Below are positions 34,468 through 42,934 of a DNA stretch of 64,000 nt, one piece after another. The stretch comes from Treponema_I sp045616125 (lineage in GTDB: Bacteria > Spirochaetota > Spirochaetia > Treponematales > Treponemataceae), in assembly GCA_045616125.1 (NCBI GenBank), contig JAZLGC010000092.1, forward strand, positions 1 to 64,000, written 5' to 3'. The notes beneath the pieces are model-generated. The model saw nothing but the letters and a program-made list of their open reading frames with translations. It ran no database searches and was not told the origin of the DNA. The position numbers and the translations under genes are program-made. Every line of letters starts with the position of its first letter. The stretch's first letter is position 1.

Positions 34468-35271
34468 TCAGATTTCGTTATCGAAGTTGTTTTTTTCGAT
34501 ATCGTTATAGTATTTGACAGTTCCTACGCGAAGTTCATCAGTTGCAGCGTCATCGGCAACGATAACTGCTTTTGGATGCATCTGAAGGGCAGAAACGGTC
34601 CACATCTGACTGATACCTTCTTCTACAGCGTGTTTCAGAGCCATACCTTTGTTATGACCGGTTATAAGGATCATTACTTCTTCGCTGTCACAGATGGTTC
34701 CAACACCTACGGTCAGTGCAGTAGCAGGAACTTTTGTTACATCACCGCCAAAGAAACGGCTGTTTACGATGATAGTGTCTTCTGTAAGAGTCTTTACACG
34801 GGTACGGGAACTGAGTGATGAACCTGGCTCATTGAATGCGATGTGGCCATCTACTCCTACACCACCCATAAACAGTTTGATACCACCGGCTTTTTTGATT
34901 GCTTCTTCATAGGCTGCACATTCGGCTGCCAGATCTTTTGCCATACCGTTAAGAATATGAACGTTTTCTTTTTTGATATCGATGTGGCTGAAGAAATTTT
35001 CCCACATAAAATAGTGATAACTCTGGTCGTGGTTTTCATCCAGACCAACATATTCATCCATATTGAATGTTACAACGTTCTGGAATGAAACCTTTCCTGC
35101 TTTGTTCAGGCGGATCAGTTCTTTATAAACACCAAGTGGAGTACTTCCGGTAGGAAGCCCCATAACGAATGGTCTTTCTGCGGTTGGAGCAAAATCGTTG
35201 ATGCGTTTTGCAATGTGGTTGGCTGCCCATACGGTAGCTTTGTTGTAATCTGGTCTGATGATTAATCTCAT
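34468..35271 (-). CDS. nagB: glucosamine-6-phosphate deaminase NagB
   Basis: 267 aa, the length of E. coli NagB. It begins MRLIIRPDYNKATVWAANHI; motifs include MGLPTGSTPLGVYKELIR (phosphate binding), TFNMDEYVGL, and GGVGVDGHIAFNEPGSS, with active-site Asp and His. The enzyme converts glucosamine-6-phosphate to fructose-6-phosphate and ammonia in the cytoplasm, the last step of GlcNAc use. AAGGAAAC precedes the ATG. It lies 154 bp downstream of nagA on the same strand, separated by two short palindromic repeats, so it may be co-transcribed with nagA or have its own weak promoter. Confidence 0.96.
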   Translation of the reverse strand: MRLIIRPDYNKATVWAANHIAKRINDFAPTAERPFVMGLPTGSTPLGVYKELIRLNKAGKVSFQNVVTFNMDEYVGLDENHDQSYHYFMWENFFSHIDIKKENVHILNGMAKDLAAECAAYEEAIKKAGGIKLFMGGVGVDGHIAFNEPGSSLSSRTRVKTLTEDTIIVNSRFFGGDVTKVPATALTVGVGTICDSEEVMILITGHNKGMALKHAVEEGISQMWTVSALQMHPKAVIVADDAATDELRVGTVKYYNDIEKNNFDNEI

Positions 35272-35290
35272 GTAGTGTTTCCTTTTTGTA

Positions 35291-35357
35291 TGTCATTCCG
35301 GACTTAATCCGGAATCGGTTTATTGAATGGAGATGCTGAATCAAGTTCAGCATGACA
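35291..35357. repeat. two short palindromic repeats between nagA and nagB
   Basis: TTCCGGACTTAATCCGGAA (near 35297-35315) and GATGCTGAATCAAGTTCAGC (35331-35350) are two families of interspersed palindromes. The second is the same family that starts the 34213 and 46224 arrays. Confidence 0.65.
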
Positions 35358-35425
35358 GTCTTTCAATCATGCATGACAGTTTTTATGGTACATAGTATAC
35401 ACCAAATAACGGCAAAAAACCGCTA

Positions 35426-36601
35426 TCAGTCTGTAATATCCCGCTTTACGTCTCCGCCAATGACTGTCATAAGAATTTTGAAACCTTTATCAAATACAAT
35501 AACATCAGCGTCGTAACCAGGAATAATCTTGCCTTTGTTACGGTATCCCATAATGGCTGCAGGGTTAGCAGTGGCACATTTAACGGCATCTGATACGGAA
35601 AATCCGTAACTTACCAGATTTTTTACACCGTTTATCATGGTCAGTGCGCTTCCGGCAATTACATCATCACTGGCACGATGGAAACAGCCGTCTTTGTAGA
35701 CAACCTCTTCACCATTGGCAAAAAGCTGGCCTTCAGTCTGCTGGGTTGGTGTCAGCGCATCTGTTACAAGAACGATTTTATCAAGGGGTTTATCGCGGGC
35801 AAGAAGCTTGATCAGATCAGGATGTACATGGATGCCGTCTGCAATAATTTCGCAGGACATTTCAGGATGGATAAGAACCGCACCAACAGCCCCCGGGTTG
35901 CGGTGATGCATCTGGCTCATGGCATTAAACAGATGGGTGCTGTGCAGAATACCAGCCTGCATGCCTTCTACCATGTGATGATATTCGGCGTTTGTATGAC
36001 CTGATTGCAGTACGATGCCTTTTTTAAGACACCATAGGGCTAGATCACGCATGCCTTTCAGTTCCGGAGCAACGGTCATGTTCACAAGATGGCCGTTTGA
36101 AGCGTCCCAAAGCCGTTCCATCAGTTCAAAATCAACTTTTTTTACGGTTTCCGGGCGCTGAACCCCCAGTTTTTCGGGTGAAATAAAAGGACCTTCCAGA
36201 TGGATACCCATGATGGTTGCCCCTTTTTCTTTGCCCATGGCACCGGAAATGGCTACCAGACCGTTCACCATAGTATCAGGATCTGATGGATACATGGTTG
36301 GGTTAAATGCAGTAACGCCGTATTGTGCAAGGCGTTCACTCATTGAAAGAACTGCTTCGGCACTGAATTCATCAGTTCCGTGACCACCAAATCCATGAAT
36401 GTGCGTATCAATGAATCCTGGTGACACATAGGCACCATCAACATCAATCATTCTGGTACCTTTGGGCAGTTTTTTTGTTTCAAGCCGGTGTTCACTGAAC
36501 ACATCGGCAATTTTACCGTCTTTTAAGAGAACGGCGCAGTTTTCCATGGCGGAGAAACCGGTGACGATGGTGCCGTTGTGCAAACAAATACTGTTACTCA
36601 T
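35426..36601 (-). CDS. nagA: N-acetylglucosamine-6-phosphate deacetylase NagA
   Basis: 391 aa, full length. VSPGFIDTHIHGFGGHGTDE has the metal-binding HxH, IMGIHLEGPFISPEKLG the conserved glutamate, LQSGHTNAEY and STHLFNAMSQMHHRNPG the remaining histidines, and VLVTDALTPT the catalytic aspartate. It deacetylates GlcNAc-6-P for NagB. The ATG has no Shine-Dalgarno; on the minus strand TTGCAC, 17 bp, TATTTT and then exactly six bases precede it, so the mRNA is probably leaderless. A large palindrome containing the ROK operator motif overlaps that promoter. It is separated from the HD-GYP gene by 88 bp. Confidence 0.95.
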   Translation of the reverse strand: MSNSICLHNGTIVTGFSAMENCAVLLKDGKIADVFSEHRLETKKLPKGTRMIDVDGAYVSPGFIDTHIHGFGGHGTDEFSAEAVLSMSERLAQYGVTAFNPTMYPSDPDTMVNGLVAISGAMGKEKGATIMGIHLEGPFISPEKLGVQRPETVKKVDFELMERLWDASNGHLVNMTVAPELKGMRDLALWCLKKGIVLQSGHTNAEYHHMVEGMQAGILHSTHLFNAMSQMHHRNPGAVGAVLIHPEMSCEIIADGIHVHPDLIKLLARDKPLDKIVLVTDALTPTQQTEGQLFANGEEVVYKDGCFHRASDDVIAGSALTMINGVKNLVSYGFSVSDAVKCATANPAAIMGYRNKGKIIPGYDADVIVFDKGFKILMTVIGGDVKRDITD

Positions 36602-36607
36602 GAATCA

Positions 36608-36650
36608 AAAATATCACAGTTAATTGCGAAGTGCAACTAACTGTGATATT
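36608..36650 (-). promoter_or_regulatory. nagA promoter with overlapping ROK-type palindrome
   Basis: On the minus strand the -35 is TTGCAC (36636-36631) and the -10 is TATTTT (36613-36608), 17 bp apart and six bases from the ATG. The palindrome has 18-bp arms with one mismatch (36610-36627 and 36633-36650) and includes GTTAGTTG, 7 bp, CAATTAAC. Because T-runs flank it on both sides, it could also act as a terminator for the HD-GYP gene upstream. Confidence 0.65.
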
Positions 36651-36689
36651 TTTTCTGCTACAGCGGCCTGTAAAAGTCTCTTTCTGTTT

Positions 36690-38411
36690 TTACCGCAGAA
36701 TGGCATCAGGATAGAGATGTTCTATTCTGCTGCGGCATGCAATGAAATGCTGTGCCAGAACAGGGTCAAACTGGCCACCCGAACAGCGGGAAATTTCGTT
36801 AAAGGCTTCTTCCAGTGTCTTTGGATTTTTCTGATAAATACGGGTACTTACCATGGCATCAAAAGAATCTGCCAACGCCATAATCCGGGCTTCGTACGGT
36901 ATTTTATCACCCGCAAGACCGTCAGGATATCCGCTTCCATCCCATTTTTCGTGATGATATCGTGCTACATTAACCGCCACATTCTTGAATTCTATATCCT
37001 GGGCATGCTGAAGAATCTCTTCTACCATTTCAGCCCCTTTCTGGGAATGAACTTTCATCTTTGCAAATTCGTCGTCATTAAGGCGTGCCGGTTTATTCAA
37101 CACATTATCGGGCACAGCAATTTTACCAAAATCGTGGAGCGGCGCTGCCCTGACAATTCTGTCATACATATCGGGAGTATACCGGTCCGCATCAGTTTCC
37201 TGCAGAAATTCGGTAAAAACCTGTACAATATCGCTGGTACGTTCAATATGACCGCCGGTACTGCCATCGCGGTTTTCAACAAATGAGGCAAGACTGGTAA
37301 TGATATCGTTTTCCATACTGCGGATTTTGGCATTCTTAGACTGCAGATCATTTTTCATCTGCTTGCGGGTATTCTTATCCTGTTGCTGAGCCTGCCAGAA
37401 ATCCGTTTCATCCGTAAGTTTGAAGACATGAACCGTACGACGGTCCACCAGCAGAGTACGGTGTTGAATAGTAATGTACCGCACCTTTTTATCCTTGCCT
37501 TTTCCAGACTTTTCCCAGTATGAATCCTTTATCTTTGTATTCTTACCATCAACCCACTTACGTGCCTTTATCAGAATGGGAACTTTCACTTTATTGTTCA
37601 TGGAATCAATGCGAAGTGAAGAAAGTTCTGGAAACAGCGAGTGGGCTATATCGTTGCACCCCAGAAATGAACCTTTTTCACTGAGCACAAGGTAGCCGGC
37701 GCTATCCTGCTCTACATGAAACTGCTGGGCTATGGCATCGGTCTGATACAGGCGGATCCGGTGCAAAAGCAGCAGGATAACAGGTTCACAAACGGCATAT
37801 CCGATTGGTACTACAGGGATTTCCATGCGGGTTGTTTTTTCTATTATGTAGGCCATCACAGTAATCAGGAGGGCACCTAATAAGGTCCAGCTGGTAATCA
37901 GTGAAACCTGCCGCTTTTTTACGAAAGAAGCAGCGATGATATAGAGAGACCCCAGCGTTGCTACCAGCAGGGACAGGATGTACAGAAGATGAAGGGGCCC
38001 ATACTGCTTCATAAGCATACCTACGCCATTCCGGTTCCGGGTAAAACGGACACTGGTGTAGAAATAGCGGTTCAAAGCAGGATGAAGAACGCATATCAGG
38101 ATGAAACTGCAAAGGGCCAGCCAGGTAATAGGGACCCATGCGGGTACTTTCGTTTTACACAGATCGGCAAGGCACATGAATAGGAAGAAGCTTGAAAAAC
38201 TGGCTCCAAGATAGAGAGTTTGATTTGCGGTAATGGCACTTTCTGCAGTTAGAGAGAAGGACATCTGAAGATAGCCGAAATCCGTCAGGAAAATGGACGC
38301 AAAAAGGGCGATGTAGAACACGGATACGCGGTTATGATGATGAGCTACAAGGGCGATGAGATATAGGAAGTTAAGCACGACAAGGCAGCTGTAGAGGACT
38401 TTTAGGAACAT
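36690..38411 (-). CDS. membrane HD-GYP phosphodiesterase
   Basis: 573 aa. Six or seven membrane helices fill residues 1-220, similar to the N-terminal 7TM region of some histidine kinases. A PAS-like stretch follows (residues about 235-350). The HD-GYP domain covers about 370-560: PLHDFGKIAVPDNVLNKPA holds the HD pair, and ARYHHEKWDGSGYPDGLAG the second histidine pair and GYP motif. All metal ligands are present, so hydrolysis of cyclic di-GMP (or a related dinucleotide) is expected. On the minus strand TATACT lies six bases before the ATG with no Shine-Dalgarno, and the matching -35 (TTTTTA) falls in the end of the neighbouring MITE. Confidence 0.9.
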   Translation of the reverse strand: MFLKVLYSCLVVLNFLYLIALVAHHHNRVSVFYIALFASIFLTDFGYLQMSFSLTAESAITANQTLYLGASFSSFFLFMCLADLCKTKVPAWVPITWLALCSFILICVLHPALNRYFYTSVRFTRNRNGVGMLMKQYGPLHLLYILSLLVATLGSLYIIAASFVKKRQVSLITSWTLLGALLITVMAYIIEKTTRMEIPVVPIGYAVCEPVILLLLHRIRLYQTDAIAQQFHVEQDSAGYLVLSEKGSFLGCNDIAHSLFPELSSLRIDSMNNKVKVPILIKARKWVDGKNTKIKDSYWEKSGKGKDKKVRYITIQHRTLLVDRRTVHVFKLTDETDFWQAQQQDKNTRKQMKNDLQSKNAKIRSMENDIITSLASFVENRDGSTGGHIERTSDIVQVFTEFLQETDADRYTPDMYDRIVRAAPLHDFGKIAVPDNVLNKPARLNDDEFAKMKVHSQKGAEMVEEILQHAQDIEFKNVAVNVARYHHEKWDGSGYPDGLAGDKIPYEARIMALADSFDAMVSTRIYQKNPKTLEEAFNEISRCSGGQFDPVLAQHFIACRSRIEHLYPDAILR

Positions 38412-38417
38412 GGGTTC

Positions 38418-38423
38418 AGTATA
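38418..38423 (-). promoter_or_regulatory. -10 box of the HD-GYP gene, leaderless arrangement
   Basis: TATACT on the minus strand, six bases, ATG at 38411. TTTTTA 17 bp upstream is part of the MITE end. Confidence 0.5.
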
Positions 38424-38435
38424 CCATATTCTGAA

Positions 38436-38708
38436 GTCTGTAAAAAGTGTTGCTTATTGTCACCCTGAACTAGTTTCAGGGTCTTATCATAATTCCACAA
38501 ATCTACCGGATTGCCAGTACATGCAAAACCGCTCGATAACGTTGCTATTGGTGAATCCCGGCGTAGAAACTATATATAGTTCATGCTGCCGCATGAACGC
38601 CGGGATTCAACAATTTTTGCCTGTACTGTCCCTCCTCTCGATTTGTGGCATTTCTGTCCAATTTTTGTTGCTGAGTAACATTCAGCAACACTTTTTACGG
38701 ACATAGCC
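38436..38708 (-). mobile_element. MITE-like palindromic element, full copy 2 (about 273 bp)
   Basis: Same family as 17474-17752 in opposite orientation. The right end is intact (AGCAACACTTTTTACGGACA then TAGCC); the left end is eroded (CTGTAAAAAGTGTTGCT). The central CCCGGCG...CGCCGGG hairpin with its TATATATA loop and the CCTGAACTAGTTTCAGG palindrome are conserved. A frame of 98 aa through it is not a gene. Confidence 0.8.
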
Positions 38709-38739
38709 TTCTGAAAAAATCATCTCTGTAAAATAAATC

Positions 38740-38863
38740 AATATCAATTAAATTTACAAATCTATCGGAGTACTCCTCCCGATTTGTGATAGTTACTCTG
38801 CATATCCATAGCAAGCTGAAGCAATGCATATCTACCGGATTGCCAGCACATGCAAAAACGCTT
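38740..38863 (-). mobile_element. degraded MITE remnant beside copy 2
   Basis: ACAAATCTATCGGAGTACTC at 38755-38774 and CTACCGGATTGCCAGCACAT at about 38832-38851 match internal MITE segments (the ACAAATC and CTACCGGATTGCCAG parts) in the same order as copy 2, with substitutions and deletions. Confidence 0.5.
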
Positions 38864-38871
38864 GATGAAGG

Positions 38872-38894
38872 GTTAGTTGACACAATCAACTTTG
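38872..38894. promoter_or_regulatory. ROK-type operator 1 upstream of cellobiose phosphorylase
   Basis: GTTAGTTG, 7 bp, CAACTTTG; the right arm is imperfect. It overlaps the -35 of promoter P1. Confidence 0.5.
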
Positions 38895-38905
38895 TACGGT
38901 AAAAT
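38877..38905 (+). promoter_or_regulatory. cellobiose phosphorylase promoter P1
   Basis: TTGACA (38877-38882), 17 bp, TAAAAT (38900-38905), a near-consensus promoter flanked by ROK-type operators on both sides. Confidence 0.7.
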
Positions 38906-38908
38906 TAA

Positions 38909-38932
38909 GTTAGTTGACATTTATCAACTAAC
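38909..38932. promoter_or_regulatory. ROK-type operator 2 upstream of cellobiose phosphorylase
   Basis: GTTAGTTGA, 6 bp, TCAACTAAC: both 9-bp arms match perfectly. It covers the expected P1 start point. Confidence 0.75.
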
Positions 38933-38966
38933 TCGGAATCCTCCCCCCACTCATATTTAAACATAT

Positions 38967-38995
38967 TTGTGATACTAAGGCTTCCAAACTATAAA
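38967..38995 (+). promoter_or_regulatory. cellobiose phosphorylase promoter P2
   Basis: TTGTGA (38967-38972), 17 bp, TATAAA (38990-38995). Its start point would fall at the LacI-type palindrome. Confidence 0.55.
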
Positions 38996-39002
38996 ATAAT
39001 AC

Positions 39003-39020
39003 TTGGCAACCGGTTGCCAA
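39003..39020. promoter_or_regulatory. LacI-type operator upstream of cellobiose phosphorylase
   Basis: TTGGCAACCGGTTGCCAA is a perfect 18-bp palindrome with the central CG typical of LacI-family sites. The core recurs at 52141-52152. Confidence 0.75.
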
Positions 39021-39062
39021 AATCAGCCGTCGCCTGTATCCTTGCTTTAGGAGGCAAGAAAA

Positions 39063-41552
39063 ATGCATTTTGGTCATTTTGATGATGAACAGCGGGAATA
39101 CGTAATTGAGACCCCAAAAACTCCGTATCCCTGGATCAACTATCTTGGAAATGAAAAATTCTTCTCACTTATTTCTAATACTGCCGGCGGTTATGCATTC
39201 TACACCGATGCCCGTCTGCGCCGTTTAACCCGTTACCGGTACAACAATGTGCCGTTAGATGACAACGGACGATATTTCTACATTAAAGATGGGGACACCG
39301 TATGGAACCCCGGCTATAAACCTTGCAAGACTGAACTGGACAGTTATGAATGCCGTCACGGTTTTGGATATACAACATTCGACTCAAGTAAGAACAATAT
39401 CCGTGCACGGGTACTGTTCATGGTTCCAAACGGCGAAAATGCTGAAGTTCAGATGGTTACCCTGACCAATACCGGCTCAGAAACCAAGACTATTACTCTG
39501 CAGAGTTATGTTGAATGGTGTCTGTACAATGCCCTTGATGACAGTACGAACTTTCAGAGAAACTTCTCTACCGGTGAAGTTGAAGTTCTGAAAAGCATCA
39601 TTTACCACAAGACTGAATACCGTGAACGCCGCAACCACTTTGCATTCTATTCGGTAAATACCCCTATTGATGGATTTGAAACTGACCGGGACACTTTCCT
39701 GGGATGGGGCAACGGATACGATAATCCTGCTGCTATACGTGCAGAAAAGGCTTCAAACTTTGTGGCAGACGGATGGGCCCCTGTAGCCAGCCACCGCATC
39801 AATGTAACACTGAAAGCCGGTGAAAGCCGCAGTTTTGTATTTGTTCTGGGATACATTGAAAACGATACTGACAACAAGTTTGCCACTGCCAATGCCGTTG
39901 CATACGAAAAACAGCTGGGACTTCTGCAGACCAATGAAAACATGCGTGTCATCAACAAGGAAAAAGCAATTGCCCTGCGTGACCGCTTTGATACTCCAGA
40001 AAAAGTAATGGCAGCCTTTGATGAACTGAAAGTATTCTGGACTGACCTGCTTTCTCACTTCACTCTGAAAACCGGCGATGAAAAACTTGACCGTATGGCA
40101 CTGTGGAACCAGTATCAGTGTGTTGTAACCTACAACTTTGCTCGTTCTGCCAGCTACTTTGAAAGCGGTATCGGCCGTGGTATCGGTTTCCGTGACACAA
40201 GTCAGGACATGCTGGGTGTTGTTCACCAGCTGCCCCAGAAACGTGTCCGCGAACGTCTGTACGATGTTGCAGCAACCCAGTTTGAAGACGGTAGTGCTTA
40301 CCATCAGTTCCAGCCGCTGACAAAACGTGGAAATGCCGATGTTGGTTCTCACTTTAACGATGACCCACTGTGGCTGATCCTTGGCGTAAGTGGCTATATC
40401 AAGGAAACCGGCGATGTTGACTTCCTGAACCAGATGGTTCCTTTTGACAACAGCGAAACCAACAAGGCAACCATGTTTGAGCACTTGAAACGCTCTTTCC
40501 GCTATATTACCGGGCACATTGGACCTCACGGACTGCCACTTATCGGCCGCGCTGACTGGAACGACTGTCTGAACCTGAACTGTTTCTCTACTGATCCTAA
40601 CGACAGTTTCCAGACCTGTACCAACAAAGAAGGCGCAAACGCTGAATCAGTTCTGATTGCACAGATGTTCGTATACGTAGCACCAGACTACGCAAAACTG
40701 TGCCGTCTGCAGGGGCTGGAAGATGAAGCTGCCTATGCTGAAGCAGAAGCTGCAAAAATGGCAGAACAGATCTGTAAAACCGGTTGGGACGGCGAATGGT
40801 ACATCCGTGCCTACGATGATTTTGGAAACAAAATCGGAAGCCACGAATGTGAAGACGGAAAAATCTTCATTGAAACTCAGGGCTTCGGTACCATGGCACG
40901 CATTGGTGCGGACAAAGGATATCCCCAGAAAGCTCTGGACAGCGTAGAAAAATACCTGGATACCCAGTACGGTATCGTTATCCTTGATCCTCCTTACAAA
41001 GACTACCATATTGAACTTGGTGAAGTTTCTTCTTATCCACCAGGATACAAAGAAAACGCCGGTATCTTCTGCCATAACAACCCATGGGTAATCATTGGTG
41101 AAGTAGTAAACGGCCGCCCGGCAAAAGCATGGGAGCACTACACCAAGATTGCACCTTCGTTTAACGAAGAAATCAGCGAAATTCACAAGTTGGAACCATA
41201 CGTATACGCCCAGATGATTGCCGGTAAAGCTGCCCGCCGCCACGGAGAAGCCAAAAACAGCTGGCTGACCGGAACGGCTGCCTGGAACTTTGTTGCACTG
41301 AGCCAGTACATCTGCGGTATCCGCGGTGATTACAGCGGTCTGTGTGTTGAACCACGGCTGCCATCTCACGTTAAGAGCGCAACCATTACCCGTAAGTTCC
41401 GTGGCATTGAGTACACCATCAATGTTACCAACAACAATCCTGACGGCAACGTTGTCCTGATCGTAACCGGCGGAAACGCTACCGTTGAAGGAACCGTTGT
41501 GACAGCTGGTGCTGGAGAAAAAGCTGTTACAGTTAACGCTGTTATTGGATGA
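39063..41552 (+). CDS. cbpA: cellobiose phosphorylase, GH94
   Basis: 829 aa, close to the roughly 810 residues of clostridial cellobiose phosphorylase, which it resembles along its length from MHFGHFDDEQREYVIETPKT and ARLRRLTRYRYNNVP onward. The catalytic acid is in LIGRADWNDCLNLNCFS, and GFRDTSQDMLG and YPPGYKENAGIFCHNNPW shape the sugar and phosphate sites. It splits cellobiose with phosphate to glucose-1-phosphate and glucose in the cytoplasm, saving ATP. AGGAGG precedes the ATG. The promoter region is crowded: P1 between two ROK-type operators, P2 followed by a LacI-type palindrome. A strong terminator follows. Chitobiose phosphorylase is a less likely alternative despite the nag genes nearby. 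Confidence 0.93.
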   Translation: MHFGHFDDEQREYVIETPKTPYPWINYLGNEKFFSLISNTAGGYAFYTDARLRRLTRYRYNNVPLDDNGRYFYIKDGDTVWNPGYKPCKTELDSYECRHGFGYTTFDSSKNNIRARVLFMVPNGENAEVQMVTLTNTGSETKTITLQSYVEWCLYNALDDSTNFQRNFSTGEVEVLKSIIYHKTEYRERRNHFAFYSVNTPIDGFETDRDTFLGWGNGYDNPAAIRAEKASNFVADGWAPVASHRINVTLKAGESRSFVFVLGYIENDTDNKFATANAVAYEKQLGLLQTNENMRVINKEKAIALRDRFDTPEKVMAAFDELKVFWTDLLSHFTLKTGDEKLDRMALWNQYQCVVTYNFARSASYFESGIGRGIGFRDTSQDMLGVVHQLPQKRVRERLYDVAATQFEDGSAYHQFQPLTKRGNADVGSHFNDDPLWLILGVSGYIKETGDVDFLNQMVPFDNSETNKATMFEHLKRSFRYITGHIGPHGLPLIGRADWNDCLNLNCFSTDPNDSFQTCTNKEGANAESVLIAQMFVYVAPDYAKLCRLQGLEDEAAYAEAEAAKMAEQICKTGWDGEWYIRAYDDFGNKIGSHECEDGKIFIETQGFGTMARIGADKGYPQKALDSVEKYLDTQYGIVILDPPYKDYHIELGEVSSYPPGYKENAGIFCHNNPWVIIGEVVNGRPAKAWEHYTKIAPSFNEEISEIHKLEPYVYAQMIAGKAARRHGEAKNSWLTGTAAWNFVALSQYICGIRGDYSGLCVEPRLPSHVKSATITRKFRGIEYTINVTNNNPDGNVVLIVTGGNATVEGTVVTAGAGEKAVTVNAVIG

Positions 41553-41612
41553 TGATATCCGGTGGGAGAGCCGGTCTTGAGAGAGTTTATCAGGTAAAAA
41601 AGTAGAATGTGA

Positions 41613-41645
41613 AACGCTGCAGTTGGAGAGCTGCAGCGTTTTTTT
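41613..41645 (+). terminator. intrinsic terminator of cellobiose phosphorylase
   Basis: AACGCTGCAG (41613-41622) pairs with CTGCAGCGTT (41631-41640) and is followed by a T-run. Confidence 0.88.
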
Positions 41646-41734
41646 ATGTACTGGCAATCCGGTAGATTTGTGGAGTTATGATGAGACCCTGAAACTAGTT
41701 CAGGGTGACTATAAGCAACACTTTTTACGGACAG
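41646..41734 (+). mobile_element. partial MITE (right third), copy 3
   Basis: From ATGTACTGGCAATCCGG to AGCAACACTTTTTACGGACA it matches the right end of copy 1 almost base for base. The rest is missing, and the fragment abuts the terminator T-run. Confidence 0.75.
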
Positions 41735-41742
41735 CGTTTTTT

Positions 41743-42339
41743 TTACTCTTTCTCGTCCCGGAGGCCGGGGATAATGGTGGTGATTTTTTTGCGGGCCGCC
41801 TGTTGTACCTGTGATATCCCGCGGCTGGTAAGACCATCAATCTGGATATCTGCGGTAAAGCTATCAAGTATGTCAGTGATGTAACGCTGACAGAGGGATG
41901 AAACTGAATCTCCTACAACAACAAGTACGTAGAGAATGATTGAGAACAGGGCATACACGATACTGATACTTGTATCTACGCCAATGACAGCACCTGAAGC
42001 GCGGAACCCCTGAACCTGCGTAAAAACGGTCCACATGGCATCCATAAGAATAACCAGGCGGACAAGGCGGCGGGAGATTTTCAGGGCTGTCTGAAGAGTA
42101 CGGGAAACCACATTGCTGTGGGCCAGTTCCACGATACAGAAGCCCAAAGAAACTGCAGTTATAAAAAGATACACACCGTTGATAACGGGATTTGCATGAT
42201 TAAAGGCCAGCCGGTATGCAGAATACACAAAAAACACGCTATACAGGGCAATCATAAGCCCATGAGCCAGTGCATGCATGTCATGAAGCAGCCGGTTGAT
42301 TGATTGTTCTGTTTTTGGAAGAAGGTAATTTTTGGCCAT
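41743..42339 (-). CDS. hypothetical membrane protein
   Basis: 198 aa from the ATG at 42339. Four hydrophobic segments are apparent: LAHGLMIALYSVFFVYSAYR (about 25-45), NGVYLFITAVSLGFCIVELA (54-73), a short one near 95-112, and SIVYALFSIILYVLVVVGDS (about 126-145). The C-terminal 50 residues are hydrophilic and lysine/arginine-containing, probably cytosolic. I recognise no family. On the minus strand TATACT (42351-42346) precedes the ATG by six bases without a Shine-Dalgarno, the leaderless pattern seen elsewhere here. It is divergent from the GNAT gene, and their promoters lie within 50 bp. Confidence 0.65.
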   Translation of the reverse strand: MAKNYLLPKTEQSINRLLHDMHALAHGLMIALYSVFFVYSAYRLAFNHANPVINGVYLFITAVSLGFCIVELAHSNVVSRTLQTALKISRRLVRLVILMDAMWTVFTQVQGFRASGAVIGVDTSISIVYALFSIILYVLVVVGDSVSSLCQRYITDILDSFTADIQIDGLTSRGISQVQQAARKKITTIIPGLRDEKE

Positions 42340-42345
42340 GAAATA

Positions 42346-42386
42346 AGTATACCATATATTGCCGGCGATGCAGAACATGATACACT
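42346..42386. promoter_or_regulatory. back-to-back promoters of the membrane protein and GNAT genes
   Basis: Minus strand: TATACT (42351-42346), six bases to ATG 42339. Plus strand: TTGCCG (42359-42364), 16 bp, TACACT (42381-42386), six bases to ATG 42393. Neither gene has a ribosome-binding site. Confidence 0.5.
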
Positions 42387-42392
42387 GCACGT

Positions 42393-42926
42393 ATGCATTG
42401 CCCATACGAAGTCAGAACTGCCACCATCAACAATCTGCCAGCCATTATGACCATAGAGCAGCAGTCTTTTGATGCGAAAACACGTGAAAATGAAGAAACA
42501 TTCCGCCGGCGGATAGCAGCTTTTCCGGAAGGATTCCTGGTGATGACCGCTAGTGATGCAGAAGTTGTCGGCTACTGTTGCGGTGAACTTTGGGATGCGA
42601 TTCCTGAGGCAGCAGACTTAGCTGCCCATTTTTCTCTTGGTCATGATGCAAGCCGTTCTCATGTGGCTGGCGGCACGGTGCTCTATATCAGCTCTATAGC
42701 GCTGCTGCCGAAAACGCGGGGCCTGGGGATGGGAAAGACATTTCTTGCAGAATGTCTCAACCAGATATTAGAGACCGCTCCGCAGGTGGAAACGATTGTG
42801 CTGCTGGTAAACGAGCAGTGGCCAGCTGCACGGCATATCTATGAAAGCATGGGATTTATGGAGAGCGGCAGGATAGCCGGCTTTTTTCACGATGGGGACG
42901 GCATTATGATGAAGCGGGGGCGGTAG
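42393..42926 (+). CDS. GNAT family N-acetyltransferase
   Basis: 177 aa, normal for the family. VRTATINNLPAIMTIEQQSF opens the fold, VVGYCCGELW forms the central strands, YISSIALLPKTRGLGMGK contains the acetyl-CoA loop RGLGMGK, and ARHIYESMGFMESGRIAGFF is motif B. The pattern resembles RimI-like or serotonin-type acetyltransferases, but the acceptor cannot be named. The start has no Shine-Dalgarno and lies six bases after a -10-like TACACT. It converges with sfsA, whose stop is 8 bp downstream. Confidence 0.85.
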   Translation: MHCPYEVRTATINNLPAIMTIEQQSFDAKTRENEETFRRRIAAFPEGFLVMTASDAEVVGYCCGELWDAIPEAADLAAHFSLGHDASRSHVAGGTVLYISSIALLPKTRGLGMGKTFLAECLNQILETAPQVETIVLLVNEQWPAARHIYESMGFMESGRIAGFFHDGDGIMMKRGR

Positions 42927-42934
42927 GTTAGAGA

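Noticed and set aside
39063..41552. N,N'-diacetylchitobiose phosphorylase, suggested by nearby nagA and nagB
   Set aside because: The sequence follows clostridial cellobiose phosphorylase closely along its whole length, and the promoter has a LacI-type site shared with a beta-glucanase gene. A substrate test would settle it.
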